A stretch of 64,000 bases of DNA from Mycolicibacterium sediminis (GCF_010731735.1 NZ_AP022588.1:5518001-5582000), one strand, 5' to 3'. Numbered from the stretch's first letter, positions 1 through 8,203 are shown. Notes: generated from the letters alone by a model not told the origin. Numbers and translations: made by a program.

Positions 1-74
1 ACGAGGGTGCCGGCGAGGGGGGCGTCGGTGAGGAATTCGGGCGAGCGAAGCGACGGGGAGGTGTTCTCGGTCAT
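1..74 (-). CDS. N-terminal fragment of an unidentified protein, last visible gene of the catabolic operon
   Basis: Only the first 24 codons are in the window; the rest lies beyond position 1. The reading frame starts at an ATG (74-72) with a clear AGGAG Shine-Dalgarno in the preceding bases, and reads MTENTSPSLRSPEFLTDAP and on, with no signal peptide. It begins 9 bp after the stop of the flavin monooxygenase gene, so it is the next gene of the same minus-strand operon. The fragment is too short to assign a family. By position it is probably another enzyme of the same degradation route, but that is inference. Confidence 0.6.
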   Translation of the reverse strand, partial: MTENTSPSLRSPEFLTDAPLAGTL

Positions 75-83
75 GCGTATCTC

Positions 84-1295
84 CTATTGTCCGGGGCCGT
101 AGAGGCCGAAACGGTTGTCCGGGTGGCCGGGCACCCAGGTGCAGTCGAACTGCGAACGGGTGCCCATCTCCTTGACGCGGCGCATCAGTCGCTGTCCGAG
201 TTCGAGTTGGCCGGGCTCCCACTTCGCGAGCGCCTCGGCGATGTCGCCGCTGTCCGACAGCGCGTCGTACAGTGCCCACGCGTTCGCCGCCGCCTTGGCG
301 GTACCGGCTGCGGCGTGCGGCCGGGCGGCGCTGGCGGCGTCGCCGACGAGTGCGACGCGTCCCATCGCCATCCTGCTCGACACGGCGTCGTAGACGGCCT
401 GCAGGTACGGCTGTTCGGTGCGCAGCACCACCTCGGCGGCCGCGGGGGCGAGGAGTCGGGTTGCCGCCGAACGCATCTCCTCGACGAACCGGTCCTGGAC
501 CGCACCGGGGTGCAGCGAGACGCCGGCGAGGAAGCCGCGCTTGTCGGTCATCAGCTCGTCGAGTTCGTGGCCCTCTGGCACGTTGCGGTACCAGACGTAG
601 TTCAGCAACCGCTCGCCCACCGCCAGGCCGCCGTCGGTCGACGGGATCGGGTAGACGTTGATGTGCGTGTGCGGCGCCATGCTGTAGGTGATCGAGTCGT
701 GCAGCAGCTCGAACGTCTCCGGCGTCACCTGGCTCTCGGGCACCGTGCCGCGCCACCCGACGTACCCGGAGTACTCGAGCTTGGTGTCCGGCGAGATTCG
801 ACGCCTGCTCGGCGAGCCGATGCCGTCGGCGAACACCACCAGGTCGGCACGCTCGCGGCGACCCGACGTGAAGCGCACCTCGACGCCGTCGACATCCTCG
901 TCGAAGCCGGCCGCGTACTCGCCGAGGTGGTAGTCGGCGGTGCCGAAGTCGGCCAGCAGTGCACGGTAGAAGGTGCCCCAGGAGGTGTAGCTCCACGGCG
1001 CGTCCTCGCGGTGGATGATCTCGTTGTGCATTCCGAGGTACTGCACGTAGTGAGTGGACGTGCTGACCTGCTCGGGGTGCTGGTCGCTGCACTCGACGAA
1101 CCACCGCAGCGTGTCCGGCTGCAGCACGATGCCGCCGCCGCGGCCGTCGAGGTTCGTCGGCGTGCGCTCGAAGACCGACACGTCGAAGCCGAGGCGACGC
1201 AGGAGCAGCGCCGCCGTGAGGCCACCGATCGAGCCTCCGATCACCAGCGCGCGATGGCCGCTCCAGTCATGCCGGGTGTTCACGGTCTCAGACAT
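84..1295 (-). CDS. FAD-dependent aromatic/N-heterocycle monooxygenase (2,6-dihydroxypyridine hydroxylase-like)
   Basis: A 403-residue group A flavin monooxygenase. The N-terminal Rossmann motif is VIGGSIGGLTAALLLRR (about residues 18-34), followed by VFER that ends the ADP-binding fold; the second FAD motif is VALVGDAASAARPH near residue 316. The stretch YVGWRGTVPE is typical of the 2,6-dihydroxypyridine 3-hydroxylase branch rather than of p-hydroxybenzoate hydroxylase, so the substrate may be a hydroxylated pyridine or pyrimidine; this is inferred from the motif only. The enzyme would use NAD(P)H and O2 in the cytosol. The ATG at 1295 has an AAGGAGAAGG ribosome site and lies 8 bp inside the end of the amidohydrolase gene, so the two are coupled in one operon with an ABC importer. 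Confidence 0.85.
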   Translation of the reverse strand: MSETVNTRHDWSGHRALVIGGSIGGLTAALLLRRLGFDVSVFERTPTNLDGRGGGIVLQPDTLRWFVECSDQHPEQVSTSTHYVQYLGMHNEIIHREDAPWSYTSWGTFYRALLADFGTADYHLGEYAAGFDEDVDGVEVRFTSGRRERADLVVFADGIGSPSRRRISPDTKLEYSGYVGWRGTVPESQVTPETFELLHDSITYSMAPHTHINVYPIPSTDGGLAVGERLLNYVWYRNVPEGHELDELMTDKRGFLAGVSLHPGAVQDRFVEEMRSAATRLLAPAAAEVVLRTEQPYLQAVYDAVSSRMAMGRVALVGDAASAARPHAAAGTAKAAANAWALYDALSDSGDIAEALAKWEPGQLELGQRLMRRVKEMGTRSQFDCTWVPGHPDNRFGLYGPGQ

Positions 1296-2271
1296 GTCCT
1301 TCTCCTTCGAGCCCGAGGAACGAGCGGGCGTTGTGTTCGAGTACGTCGTCGGTGATGCCCGCGTCGTGCGGGAGGTCGAGCGGGTTGGGCAGGCCCATGT
1401 CGAACGGGTAGTCGCTGCCGCACATCAGGTGCGACGGGTCGGCGTGTGCGCGCAGCAGTTCGAGCGCAGGACCGTCGTGGCTCAGGGTGTCGAACCACAG
1501 GCCCCTGAATCCCTCGCGCGGCGACCGGGTCTCCGCACTTCTGACGTCTGCGCGCTTGTTCCAGCCGTGCTGCCACCGGCCGACCAGCGACGGTGCGCAT
1601 CCGCCGCCGTGCAGCATGCAGATCCGGAGTCCCGGCAGTTCCTCGAGGACGCCACCGAGCACCAGAGATGCTGCGGCCGTGGTGGTCTCGACGGGGTTGC
1701 CGACGAGGTTCACCAGGTAGTACGACGACCACTCCGGCCGCGGCAGCTGCATCGGGTGCACCAGCACCGCGAGGTCGAGTTCCGTGGCGATCCGCAGCAG
1801 GTCGCGCATCGGGGCGACGTCGAAGGACGTGCCGTTCAGCAGCGGCGGCACCGCGATGCCGCGCACCACGCCGGACGACGCGATGGCCTGCATCTGCCTG
1901 CGGGCGGCGTCCGGATCGTGCAGCGACACCAGGCCGAGTCCGAGCAGCCGGCCGTCGCTGTCACTGCACGCCGTGGCCAGTTCGTCGTTGAACGCGCCGA
2001 CGTAGGCGTCGACGCCGGGGTCGTCGGCGACGGGGAAGGCGAACGGCGGCGCGGAGATCACCCGCACGCCGAGGCCGGCGGCGTCGGTGTCGGCGATCAC
2101 CCGGGTGGCGTCGGTCATCGCCGTCGTCTCGATGTACAGCGGGAGATCCCCGAGGTAGATCTCGCCGTCGCGGCCGTTGAGCGGCGGCACGGGCGAGCCC
2201 GGCGGGAGGCCGAACATGTCCTCGGGCAGCCAGTGGGCGTGGATGTCGATGGCGCCGGGTCGAAGCGTCAT
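1288..2271 (-). CDS. Amidohydrolase family 2 (ACMSD-like) hydrolase/decarboxylase
   Basis: A 327-residue TIM-barrel metal-dependent hydrolase of the amidohydrolase-2 family. IDIHAHWLPEDMF at the start gives the HxH metal ligands. The later segments LVHPMQLP, MLHGGGCAPSLVGRW and CGSDYPFDMG carry the conserved His and the Asp of the active site. Members include aminocarboxymuconate semialdehyde decarboxylase and ring-cleavage hydrolases that act after oxygenases. The gene starts at an ATG that overlaps the stop of the ATPase gene by 4 bp (ATGA) and overlaps the monooxygenase gene by 8 bp. It therefore probably acts on the product of the neighbouring hydroxylase or on the imported substrate. The exact substrate is unknown. 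Confidence 0.85.
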   Translation of the reverse strand: MTLRPGAIDIHAHWLPEDMFGLPPGSPVPPLNGRDGEIYLGDLPLYIETTAMTDATRVIADTDAAGLGVRVISAPPFAFPVADDPGVDAYVGAFNDELATACSDSDGRLLGLGLVSLHDPDAARRQMQAIASSGVVRGIAVPPLLNGTSFDVAPMRDLLRIATELDLAVLVHPMQLPRPEWSSYYLVNLVGNPVETTTAAASLVLGGVLEELPGLRICMLHGGGCAPSLVGRWQHGWNKRADVRSAETRSPREGFRGLWFDTLSHDGPALELLRAHADPSHLMCGSDYPFDMGLPNPLDLPHDAGITDDVLEHNARSFLGLEGEGHV

Positions 2272-3023
2272 GCGGGGCTCCCGACGGCTGCGGCCTCGAG
2301 GGCCTCGAAGCGGGCCAGTACCTCGGCCTGCAGGACGGCGACCGCGGGGTCGGACGCCCTACGAGGCCGGGGCAGATCCACGTCGATCACCTCGTGCACC
2401 CGTCCGCCGGGCGCGAGGACGACGATCCGGTCGGACAGCTGGACCGCCTCGGTGACGTCGTGGGTGACGAACATGACCGTGCGGCGCGACTCCAGCCAGA
2501 TCCGCTCGAGGTGCTCGCGCAGCGTCCGCGACGTCATCGCGTCGAGGTGGCTGAACGGCTCGTCCATCAGCAGCACGTCGGGTTCGACCGCGAAGGCCCT
2601 CGCGATGCCGATGCGCTGCTGCTGGCCGCCGGAGAGCTGGGCCGGGAAGCGATCCGCGCAGTGACTCAGGCCGACCAGGTCGAGGTAGTGCCGGGCGCGT
2701 TCCTCCCACCTGGGCCGTTCGTGTTGCACGAAGCCGAGATTGGCCATCACGGTGCGCCACGGCAGCAGCCGCGGGTCCTGGAACACGTAGCCCACGCGGG
2801 CGTCGCTGCCGTCGTTGCCGACGAGATCGACGCTGCCCGAGCTGTGCGTCTCGATGCCGGAGACGATGTTGAGGAGCGTCGTCTTGCCGCTGCCCGACGG
2901 GCCGACGACCGAGACGAACGTCTCGCCGGAGATGGTCAGGTCGATGCCGTCGATGACGCGGGTGCGGTTGCCGCTGCGGTCGTGGAAGTCCTTGACCAGG
3001 TCGCGGATCTCGATGGAAGCCAT
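2268..3023 (-). CDS. ABC transporter ATP-binding protein (SsuB/TauB/ThiZ type)
   Basis: A 251-residue nucleotide-binding subunit. Walker A GPSGSGKTT at 41-49, Q-loop FQDPRLLPW near 81-89, signature LSGGQ at 130-134, Walker B LLMDEP at 151-156 and switch His188 in VTHD are all intact, so it should hydrolyse ATP. FQDPRLLPW and FVTHDVTEA are typical of the nitrate/sulfonate/taurine importer subfamily. The frame is open much further upstream, but the ATG at 3023 (MASIEIRDLV) is the domain start and follows a 37-bp gap after the second permease. The enzyme would sit on the cytoplasmic face of the complex with the two permeases at 3061-4691 and the lipoprotein at 4688-5731. Confidence 0.93.
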   Translation of the reverse strand: MASIEIRDLVKDFHDRSGNRTRVIDGIDLTISGETFVSVVGPSGSGKTTLLNIVSGIETHSSGSVDLVGNDGSDARVGYVFQDPRLLPWRTVMANLGFVQHERPRWEERARHYLDLVGLSHCADRFPAQLSGGQQQRIGIARAFAVEPDVLLMDEPFSHLDAMTSRTLREHLERIWLESRRTVMFVTHDVTEAVQLSDRIVVLAPGGRVHEVIDVDLPRPRRASDPAVAVLQAEVLARFEALEAAAVGSPA

Positions 3024-3060
3024 GGTGTCTCGCTTTCGGATGGTGGGTGGAGGGCCAGGA

Positions 3061-3858
3061 TCAGGCGGTGCGCCAGCGGGTAACACGGCGTTCGACGGGG
3101 CCGAGGACCAGGAGGTCGGCGACGACCAGCACGACGATGAACACCAGCACCCAGGCGAAGAAGCCGTCGAGCTGGTTGGCGTCGTACCAGTACCGCGACC
3201 GCCACCCGACGCCGGAGGTGGAGCCGAACCACTCGGCGAGCAGGAGGCCGTTCCAGGCACTCATGATCGCGAACCGGACGGCGGCGACGGTCGAGCCGGC
3301 GACGGCCGGTGCGACGATGTGGCGCAGCACGTTTCGTCGGGGTACGCCGAACGCCCGGGACATCAGCACGAGGTCGGCGGGCACCGCCCGGGTGGCCTTC
3401 GCGATGTTGACCACCACGAACGGCAGCCCGGACAGGAACACCGTGACCACCGGGGTGAGCCACCCGAAGCCGAACCACATGGTGGTCAGCAGGGCCCAGA
3501 TGACGGCGGGGATCGCCAGTGCGGCGGCGTTGACGTCGGAGAAGGCCAGGTCGGCCCACTTCGACAGGCCCATCCACACGCCGATCGCGGCGCCGACGAC
3601 CAGCGCGAGCGCCAAGCCGAGGGCGAAGCGGTTCATGCTGATCGCGAGGTTGCCCCACAGCTGTCCGATCGCGGCCTCCGAGACCAGGCTGTCGATCGTC
3701 TGCGCCGGCGACGGGATGCGGTTGCCGAACACCACCGCGAGCTGCCAGGCGCCGAGGATGGTGAGCAGGGCGGCCACGACGGGGAACAGCGACGTCGTCT
3801 GCCCGCGGAGGTGGCGACGCCATGCGGGCGCCGGGGAGGCGAGTGCCTGGGTGATCAC
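3061..3858 (-). CDS. ABC transporter permease (BinPDTcI family), second of two
   Basis: A 265-residue integral membrane subunit with about six hydrophobic segments. The EAA-like cytoplasmic loop is LVLMSRAFGVPRRNVLRHIVAPA, the segment that docks on the ATPase. I take the GTG at 3858 as the start because its GTGA overlaps the stop of the upstream permease by 4 bp; an ATG 18 bp further upstream is possible. It is homologous to the neighbouring permease (the paired MSRAFGVPRRN and CRAFERNRRDV loops), so the channel is probably a heterodimer, unlike the homodimers usual for TauC/SsuC. The substrate is unknown. Confidence 0.9.
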   Translation of the reverse strand: MITQALASPAPAWRRHLRGQTTSLFPVVAALLTILGAWQLAVVFGNRIPSPAQTIDSLVSEAAIGQLWGNLAISMNRFALGLALALVVGAAIGVWMGLSKWADLAFSDVNAAALAIPAVIWALLTTMWFGFGWLTPVVTVFLSGLPFVVVNIAKATRAVPADLVLMSRAFGVPRRNVLRHIVAPAVAGSTVAAVRFAIMSAWNGLLLAEWFGSTSGVGWRSRYWYDANQLDGFFAWVLVFIVVLVVADLLVLGPVERRVTRWRTA

Positions 3859-4691
3859 GAGATGTCCTTCCGCCATGCGAAGAAGCGGTTCTCCAGGTAG
3901 GCCAGTCCTCGTTCGATGAGGATCATGGCGACGATGAAGAGCGTGGTCCACGCCAACATGTCGTCGACCTGGAATTCCTGATAGGCCTTGCGAATCATGA
4001 AGCCGACGCCGTCACTGGCGCCGAACACCTCGGTGAGTGCCTCGACCTTCCACGCCATGGCGAATCCATAGCGCACGCCGGCGAAGACGAACGTCACCAG
4101 CGCAGGCAGGTAGAGGTGGCGCAGCACGTCGCGCCGGTTGCGTTCGAACGCCCGGCACATCGCGAGCAGGCTGCCGTCGACCGACCGCACCCCCTCGGCG
4201 ACGTTCATCGCGATGAACGGCAGCGCGACCAGGGCCGAGACCACGATGGGTCCACCCGCGCCGACCCCGAAGATCAGCAGGCCGAAGACGGCGTACGTCA
4301 GACCGGGCATGTTGCCGAGCACGAAGAGCGGCAGGGAGAAGTACGACGACATGAATCGCGAACGGCCCATGAAGAACCCGATCACCAGGCCGAAGACCAT
4401 GGCGATGGCGAAGCCCACCGCGATCTTGCCGATACTGGAGGCGAAGTTGGTGAACGCCTCCCCCGACACCGTGATCGCGACGACCCGTTCGAAGACGCTG
4501 AGCGGTCGCGGCAGGATCGGGTCGTCGATCCAGGCGGCGAGGGCGGCCCAGGCGGCGATCGCGACGACGAGGGCGATGCCGGACACCAGCCACCGTCGTG
4601 GACCGTTCCTCTCCGCCCTTCGCCGGCCGACCGGCGGGGCCGGATCCGACGGCGCCGGATCCGCGTCCGGCGGCGTGATGGTCTGCGTCAC
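3855..4691 (-). CDS. ABC transporter permease (BinPDTcI family), first of two
   Basis: A 278-residue permease. A hydrophilic N-terminal stretch of about 35 residues (VTQTITPPDADPAPSDPAPP) precedes the first membrane segment, and the EAA-like loop AMCRAFERNRRDVLRHLYLP lies in the middle. GTG at 4691 is the start: it overlaps the stop of the binding-protein gene as GTGA, and the frame upstream is only noise. The gene is coupled in the same way to the following permease. The two permeases, ATPase and lipoprotein make a complete importer of the nitrate/sulfonate/thiamine-precursor class. Confidence 0.9.
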   Translation of the reverse strand: MTQTITPPDADPAPSDPAPPVGRRRAERNGPRRWLVSGIALVVAIAAWAALAAWIDDPILPRPLSVFERVVAITVSGEAFTNFASSIGKIAVGFAIAMVFGLVIGFFMGRSRFMSSYFSLPLFVLGNMPGLTYAVFGLLIFGVGAGGPIVVSALVALPFIAMNVAEGVRSVDGSLLAMCRAFERNRRDVLRHLYLPALVTFVFAGVRYGFAMAWKVEALTEVFGASDGVGFMIRKAYQEFQVDDMLAWTTLFIVAMILIERGLAYLENRFFAWRKDIS

Positions 4692-5731
4692 TTCTGAACT
4701 CCTTCGGCGGGCAGGAACTTCGGATCCGAGACGTCGTCGCCGATCACCCCGGTCTCGCGCATGAGGTCGAAGATCGAACTTTCGTCGTCGGCCCACTTCT
4801 TGTCGAAGCGGACGTCGTCGACGACCCAATCGTGTTGCGCGACGTAGTCCTTCATGAACGCGATGTCCTCGGGCGTGTCGACGGCGAAGTGCTGTGGGTA
4901 GCGCTCGACCATCTCGTCGCGGTGCTGCTGCCATTCGGCGAGCCCGCGGGTCCACAGGTCGAGGAACGCCGACACCTCGCCGGGATGACCGTCGACCCAG
5001 TCCCTGCGGGCGACGAACACGTTGCCCATCGGACCGTCGTGGCCCGGCGCGTCGAGTTCGGCGAACACCTCCGCCGAGGACTTTCCGTCGTACAGCGGCC
5101 GGACCGTGCCCTCGCGCAGGTCACGCGCGGACAGGTCGGGGTAGCAGATGCAGGCGTCGATCTCGCCGCGTGCCAACAGGTTCGAGAGGTTCTGGATGTC
5201 GGCGACGACGATCTGGTAGTCGTCGGCGAGGTTCACGTCGTGCATCTGCTTGAGCAGCGCGCTCCACACCAGCGTGCCCGAGACCGTCGTGAACACCCCG
5301 AGGCGCTTGCCCTTCATGTCGGCGAGCGTGACCGCCGGGTCGTCGTCGCGGACCAGGATGCGGCTGCGCTCCGAGTTGTAGCGGCCGATGATCGTGGTCT
5401 CGCGCTCGGTCTGCTCCTCGAGCCCAGGAACCTCGAAGGACGCGGTGGAGATGATGTCGGCATGGCCGCCGGCGAACAGGCCGAACTCGTCCCACGTGGC
5501 GCTGCTCTCCACCTCGTACCCGGTGTCGCGCTGCCACTGGTCGACGATGCCGGTCTCGTTCATGTAGTCCCAGATCGGATCGGGTGCGAACGTGAACCGG
5601 ATGACGCCGTCGCGCGCTGCCCGCGACGACGCGGGACCGCCCAGGCCTGCCGAACAGCCGGCGGTCACGGTCATCACGGCGGCGGCGGCCACGGCGACGG
5701 CGCTGCGCATCATCCGAGTCGTGCGTCGCAT
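4688..5731 (-). CDS. ABC transporter substrate-binding lipoprotein (NMT1/SsuA-like)
   Basis: A 347-residue lipoprotein and first gene of the operon. The signal peptide has a basic N-terminus (MRRTTRMMRS), an alanine/valine core and a lipobox ending in AGC with Cys26 as the lipidated residue. The mature part has the periplasmic-binding-protein fold of the NMT1/THI5 and SsuA group: FAPDPIWDYMNETG at the first strand, GHADIISTASFEVPG, then LADMKGKRLGVFTTVSGTL, the typical hinge and ligand loop. It would capture the substrate outside the membrane for the two permeases. The ATG at 5731 has a GAAGGGG ribosome site. A GAF/PucR regulator gene is transcribed divergently about 100 bp away. Confidence 0.9.
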   Translation of the reverse strand: MRRTTRMMRSAVAVAAAAVMTVTAGCSAGLGGPASSRAARDGVIRFTFAPDPIWDYMNETGIVDQWQRDTGYEVESSATWDEFGLFAGGHADIISTASFEVPGLEEQTERETTIIGRYNSERSRILVRDDDPAVTLADMKGKRLGVFTTVSGTLVWSALLKQMHDVNLADDYQIVVADIQNLSNLLARGEIDACICYPDLSARDLREGTVRPLYDGKSSAEVFAELDAPGHDGPMGNVFVARRDWVDGHPGEVSAFLDLWTRGLAEWQQHRDEMVERYPQHFAVDTPEDIAFMKDYVAQHDWVVDDVRFDKKWADDESSIFDLMRETGVIGDDVSDPKFLPAEGVQK

Positions 5732-5803
5732 GGGAACCCCTTCTCGATCGTGTGACGGCTGTCACCGTCGAATTCAGAGTGCGGGATCGGGCGAAAGACG
5801 GCA

Positions 5804-5819
5804 ATGTCTCGGCAGACAT
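5804..5819. promoter_or_regulatory. Perfect 6-bp-arm palindrome in the PucR/ABC divergent promoter region
   Basis: ATGTCT-CGGC-AGACAT is an exact inverted repeat. It ends 3 bp before the -10-like hexamer of the PucR gene and so covers its spacer region. Position and symmetry fit an operator for autoregulation and for control of the divergent catabolic operon. This is inference; no consensus for this regulator is known to me. Confidence 0.45.
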
Positions 5820-5822
5820 ACT

Positions 5823-5828
5823 TATGCT
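5823..5828 (+). promoter_or_regulatory. -10 element of the PucR-type regulator gene
   Basis: TATGCT fits the mycobacterial TANNNT -10. It is followed by exactly 7 nt and then the ATG at 5836, the spacing expected when transcription starts on the A of the start codon (leaderless mRNA). No Shine-Dalgarno is visible, which agrees. Confidence 0.5.
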
Positions 5829-5835
5829 CGTATCC

Positions 5836-7527
5836 ATGTCGTCGCAGACACTTCGCCCCGACCTCGAGCGCTGGCTCGACGCACTGGCCGGAATCGGCGA
5901 GGCGGTCGGCGGCGACGCACCCGTCACCGACCTGGTGTCCCGCGTCGCGCGCACGGCCTGTGACCTGCTCGGATACGACTTCTGCGCGGTCTTCCTGCCC
6001 ACCCCCGACCGGCACGCCCTGACGATCGTCGGATCGCACGGGCTCTCCGCCGACTACGTCGCGCAGGTCAACGCCGACCGGCCGATCCTGCTCGACGTCA
6101 GCGGGGCGGAGGAGGCGCCGACGAGCGTGGCGTTCCGCACCGGCGAGGTGGTGACGCTGGAGGACATCGAGAGCATGCCGGGCATCGGGCCGTGGGGCGG
6201 GGTCGCGCACGAGCAGGGCTATCGCGCGCTGATCTCGGTGCCGCTGCGCCGCGCCGGCGCGATCGTCGGGGCGCTCAACGGATATCACGCTGCGGCACAC
6301 CGGTTCGATGCCGTCGAGGTGGGCCTGGTGAGCACACTGGCCACTCAGGTGGCGGTCGCGCTGGGGACGGCGCAGCTGCGCAGGAGCGAGCAGGACACCA
6401 TCCGCGAACTCCGTCGCGCCGAGGAGGTGCACGCGCTCCTCACGGCGACCGCCCTGCGCGGCGAGGGGGTGTCCGGGGTCGCCACGGCCCTGGCCGAACT
6501 GCTGGCGCGACCGGTGCTGATCGAAGACGTGTACGGCACCGCCCTCGCCGCCGTCGACTGGCCGGGCACGGACGACGGACCGGACGGCGGCGCGGACGTC
6601 ACGCTCGACGGCGAGGTGGTGGCCAGGTTGCGCGTGCTGTCGGCGGGCCCCGAGCTGTCCCGGCTCGACGTCCGGGCCATCGAGCACGCCACGGTCGTCA
6701 CGGCACTGGAGTTGATGCGGGCCCGCACGGCAGCCGAGGTCGAGCAGCGGCTGCGCGGCTCGCTCGTGGCCGACCTGCTGAGCACCGACGGCGCCGACAT
6801 GGCCGCCCTGCTCGACCGCGCACGACGGCTCGGGTGGGACCTGTCCGGCACGCAGACGCTGATCTCCGTGCGGTTCGTCGAGAGCGGCAACCGGTCCGCC
6901 ACCGAACGCCTGCTCGCCGGCGCGGACCGGTTCGCGGCGACGGTGGTGCCGCGACCACTCGCCGCGGTCTACCGGGGCGACCTGGTGCTGATCGCGGCCC
7001 CCGACGCGACGGCGCCGGGCCGGATCTCGGGGCCGGCCGAGATCGCGCGCCGGCTGGTCGACTCGCTCACCGGCACGGGCGACGTCGAACACGCGGTGGC
7101 GGGCGTGACGTCCGCGGTCCCCACCGCCGAGCTGGCGGGTGTCTTCCGAACGCTGCGTGGCGCTCTCGACCTGTCGTCTGACGCCCGGGAGTCCGGCGTG
7201 ATCGACCTCCGCGACGTCGCGATCGACCACCTGCTGCTGCAACTCGACGACCCGGAACGTCTCCGCGCCTATGCCAGGACCGTGCTGGGCGCGGCGCTGG
7301 ACTACGACCGGGAGCACGGCAGCGAACTGCTCCGCACCGCGCGGGTACTGCTGGACCGCGACCTCGACCGTCGCGCCGCCGCGGACACGCTGCACCTGCA
7401 CCCGAACACCGTCGCTCAGCGGATGCGGCGCCTGGAGGCCCTCACCGGGCTACGCCTCGGCCGGCCCCGTGACCTGTTGCAGTTGACGTCCGCGCTGACG
7501 GTGGCGCGCATCGCCGGACTCGGGTGA
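5836..7527 (+). CDS. GAF-domain PucR-family transcriptional regulator
   Basis: A 563-residue regulator. A GAF sensor domain occupies about residues 20-180 (TACDLLGYDFCAVFLP, SVPLRRAGAIVGALNGY). The centre holds the GGDEF-like CdaR/PucR domain and the C-terminus a PucR helix-turn-helix (DLDRRAAADTLHLHPNTVAQRMRRLEA, about 510-536). Proteins of this class respond to small aromatic or purine-related ligands and usually activate adjacent catabolic or uptake genes. The start at 5836 is chosen for the -10/7-nt spacing; the in-frame ATG at 5824 and GTG at 5752 are less likely. The divergent importer/monooxygenase operon is the obvious target. It ends 12 bp before the Ddn-like gene, so the two may be cotranscribed. 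Confidence 0.85.
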   Translation: MSSQTLRPDLERWLDALAGIGEAVGGDAPVTDLVSRVARTACDLLGYDFCAVFLPTPDRHALTIVGSHGLSADYVAQVNADRPILLDVSGAEEAPTSVAFRTGEVVTLEDIESMPGIGPWGGVAHEQGYRALISVPLRRAGAIVGALNGYHAAAHRFDAVEVGLVSTLATQVAVALGTAQLRRSEQDTIRELRRAEEVHALLTATALRGEGVSGVATALAELLARPVLIEDVYGTALAAVDWPGTDDGPDGGADVTLDGEVVARLRVLSAGPELSRLDVRAIEHATVVTALELMRARTAAEVEQRLRGSLVADLLSTDGADMAALLDRARRLGWDLSGTQTLISVRFVESGNRSATERLLAGADRFAATVVPRPLAAVYRGDLVLIAAPDATAPGRISGPAEIARRLVDSLTGTGDVEHAVAGVTSAVPTAELAGVFRTLRGALDLSSDARESGVIDLRDVAIDHLLLQLDDPERLRAYARTVLGAALDYDREHGSELLRTARVLLDRDLDRRAAADTLHLHPNTVAQRMRRLEALTGLRLGRPRDLLQLTSALTVARIAGLG

Positions 7528-7539
7528 CAGACTGGAGAC

Positions 7540-7992
7540 ATGAGTTCGATGCCCGCCTGGGAGCGCTACCTCGGCTTGCCGCTGTTGCGCGTGCACGACA
7601 CGGTCTACCGCACGACCAACGGCAGGATCGGCCACCGGATCCCCGGCGCGCCACCGTCGTTGCTCCTGCACACGGTCGGTGCGAAGACCGGCATCCAGCG
7701 CACCACCACGCTCAGCTACGCCGAGGACGGCGGCGCCTACCTGGTGGTGGCGTCCAAGGGCGGCGACCCCAAGGCGCCGGGTTGGTACTTCAACCTCAAG
7801 GCCGCCCCCGACGTCGAGATCAACCTCGGCGCCCGGCGTGTGCGCGCCACCGCGCGCATCGTCGGGGCCGACGACCCGGACTACGCGCGGCTGTGGAAGC
7901 TGGTCAACGACAACAACTCGAACCGCTACGACGGATATCAGAAGCGGACCACCCGCACCATCCCGATCATCGCCCTGACACCGCGAGCCTGA
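7540..7992 (+). CDS. F420-dependent nitroreductase/quinone reductase-like protein (Ddn family, Rv1261c-like)
   Basis: A 150-residue split-barrel protein of the deazaflavin-dependent nitroreductase family. The motifs LLLHTVGAKTGIQRTTTLSY and PGWYFNLKAAPDVEI are the family's F420-phosphate-binding regions. Such proteins use reduced F420 to reduce quinones or nitro compounds and are abundant in mycobacteria. A TGGAG ribosome site precedes the ATG. The gene follows the PucR gene by 12 bp, yet it is probably a conserved chromosomal gene rather than part of the catabolic set, since M. tuberculosis has a homologue (Rv1261c) in the same neighbourhood. The substrate is unknown. Confidence 0.88.
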   Translation: MSSMPAWERYLGLPLLRVHDTVYRTTNGRIGHRIPGAPPSLLLHTVGAKTGIQRTTTLSYAEDGGAYLVVASKGGDPKAPGWYFNLKAAPDVEINLGARRVRATARIVGADDPDYARLWKLVNDNNSNRYDGYQKRTTRTIPIIALTPRA

Positions 7993-8001
7993 CGCGCCGC
8001 T

Positions 8002-8032
8002 GCCAAACGCGTTCGTGATCAACGTGTTTGGC
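8002..8032 (+). terminator. Hairpin downstream of the Ddn-like gene
   Basis: Two 12-nt arms (GCCAAACGCGTT and AACGTGTTTGGC) pair with one mismatch around a 7-nt loop, starting 9 bp after the stop codon. There is no T-tract, which is common for mycobacterial terminators; it could also be an operator. Confidence 0.5.
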
Positions 8033-8054
8033 CTTCGGCGCCTCGGGTATGACT

Positions 8055-8203
8055 GTGAGCGGTCGAGATGAGTCACGAGACCCCCGACCTTCCCGGCGCC
8101 GAGCAGCGAGCGGCGGGAATGCGGACCACGACGAACCCCCGGTTCGGTGGTTCCCGTAAGGCGCTCACACCTCGACGTGAGCCTCGTTCGGCAACGAAGG
8201 AAC
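8055..8203 (+). promoter_or_regulatory. Possible structured 5' leader of the small secreted protein gene
   Basis: The 180 bp before the ATG at 8211 contain a run of small inverted repeats: GGTCG/CGACC, CGAACC-CCC-GGTTCG, GCTCAC (8163-8168)/GTGAGC (8177-8182), and TCGTT-CGGC-AACGA just before the AAGGA ribosome site. I could not match it to a known riboswitch family; a c-di-AMP (ydaO) riboswitch was considered and its core motif not found. Confidence 0.3.

Noticed and set aside
5710..7401. 563-codon minus-strand frame opposite the PucR gene
   Set aside because: No motifs; the plus-strand GAF/PucR protein is convincing and the two cannot both be well conserved.
8145..8165. T-arm-like GGTTCG of a tRNA
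   Set aside because: No acceptor, D-arm or anticodon arm can be folded around it; it is part of CGAACC-CCC-GGTTCG.
8055..8203. c-di-AMP (ydaO) riboswitch upstream of the small secreted protein
   Set aside because: Secreted-protein context fits, but I could not find the conserved core of that riboswitch; kept only as an unspecified structured leader.
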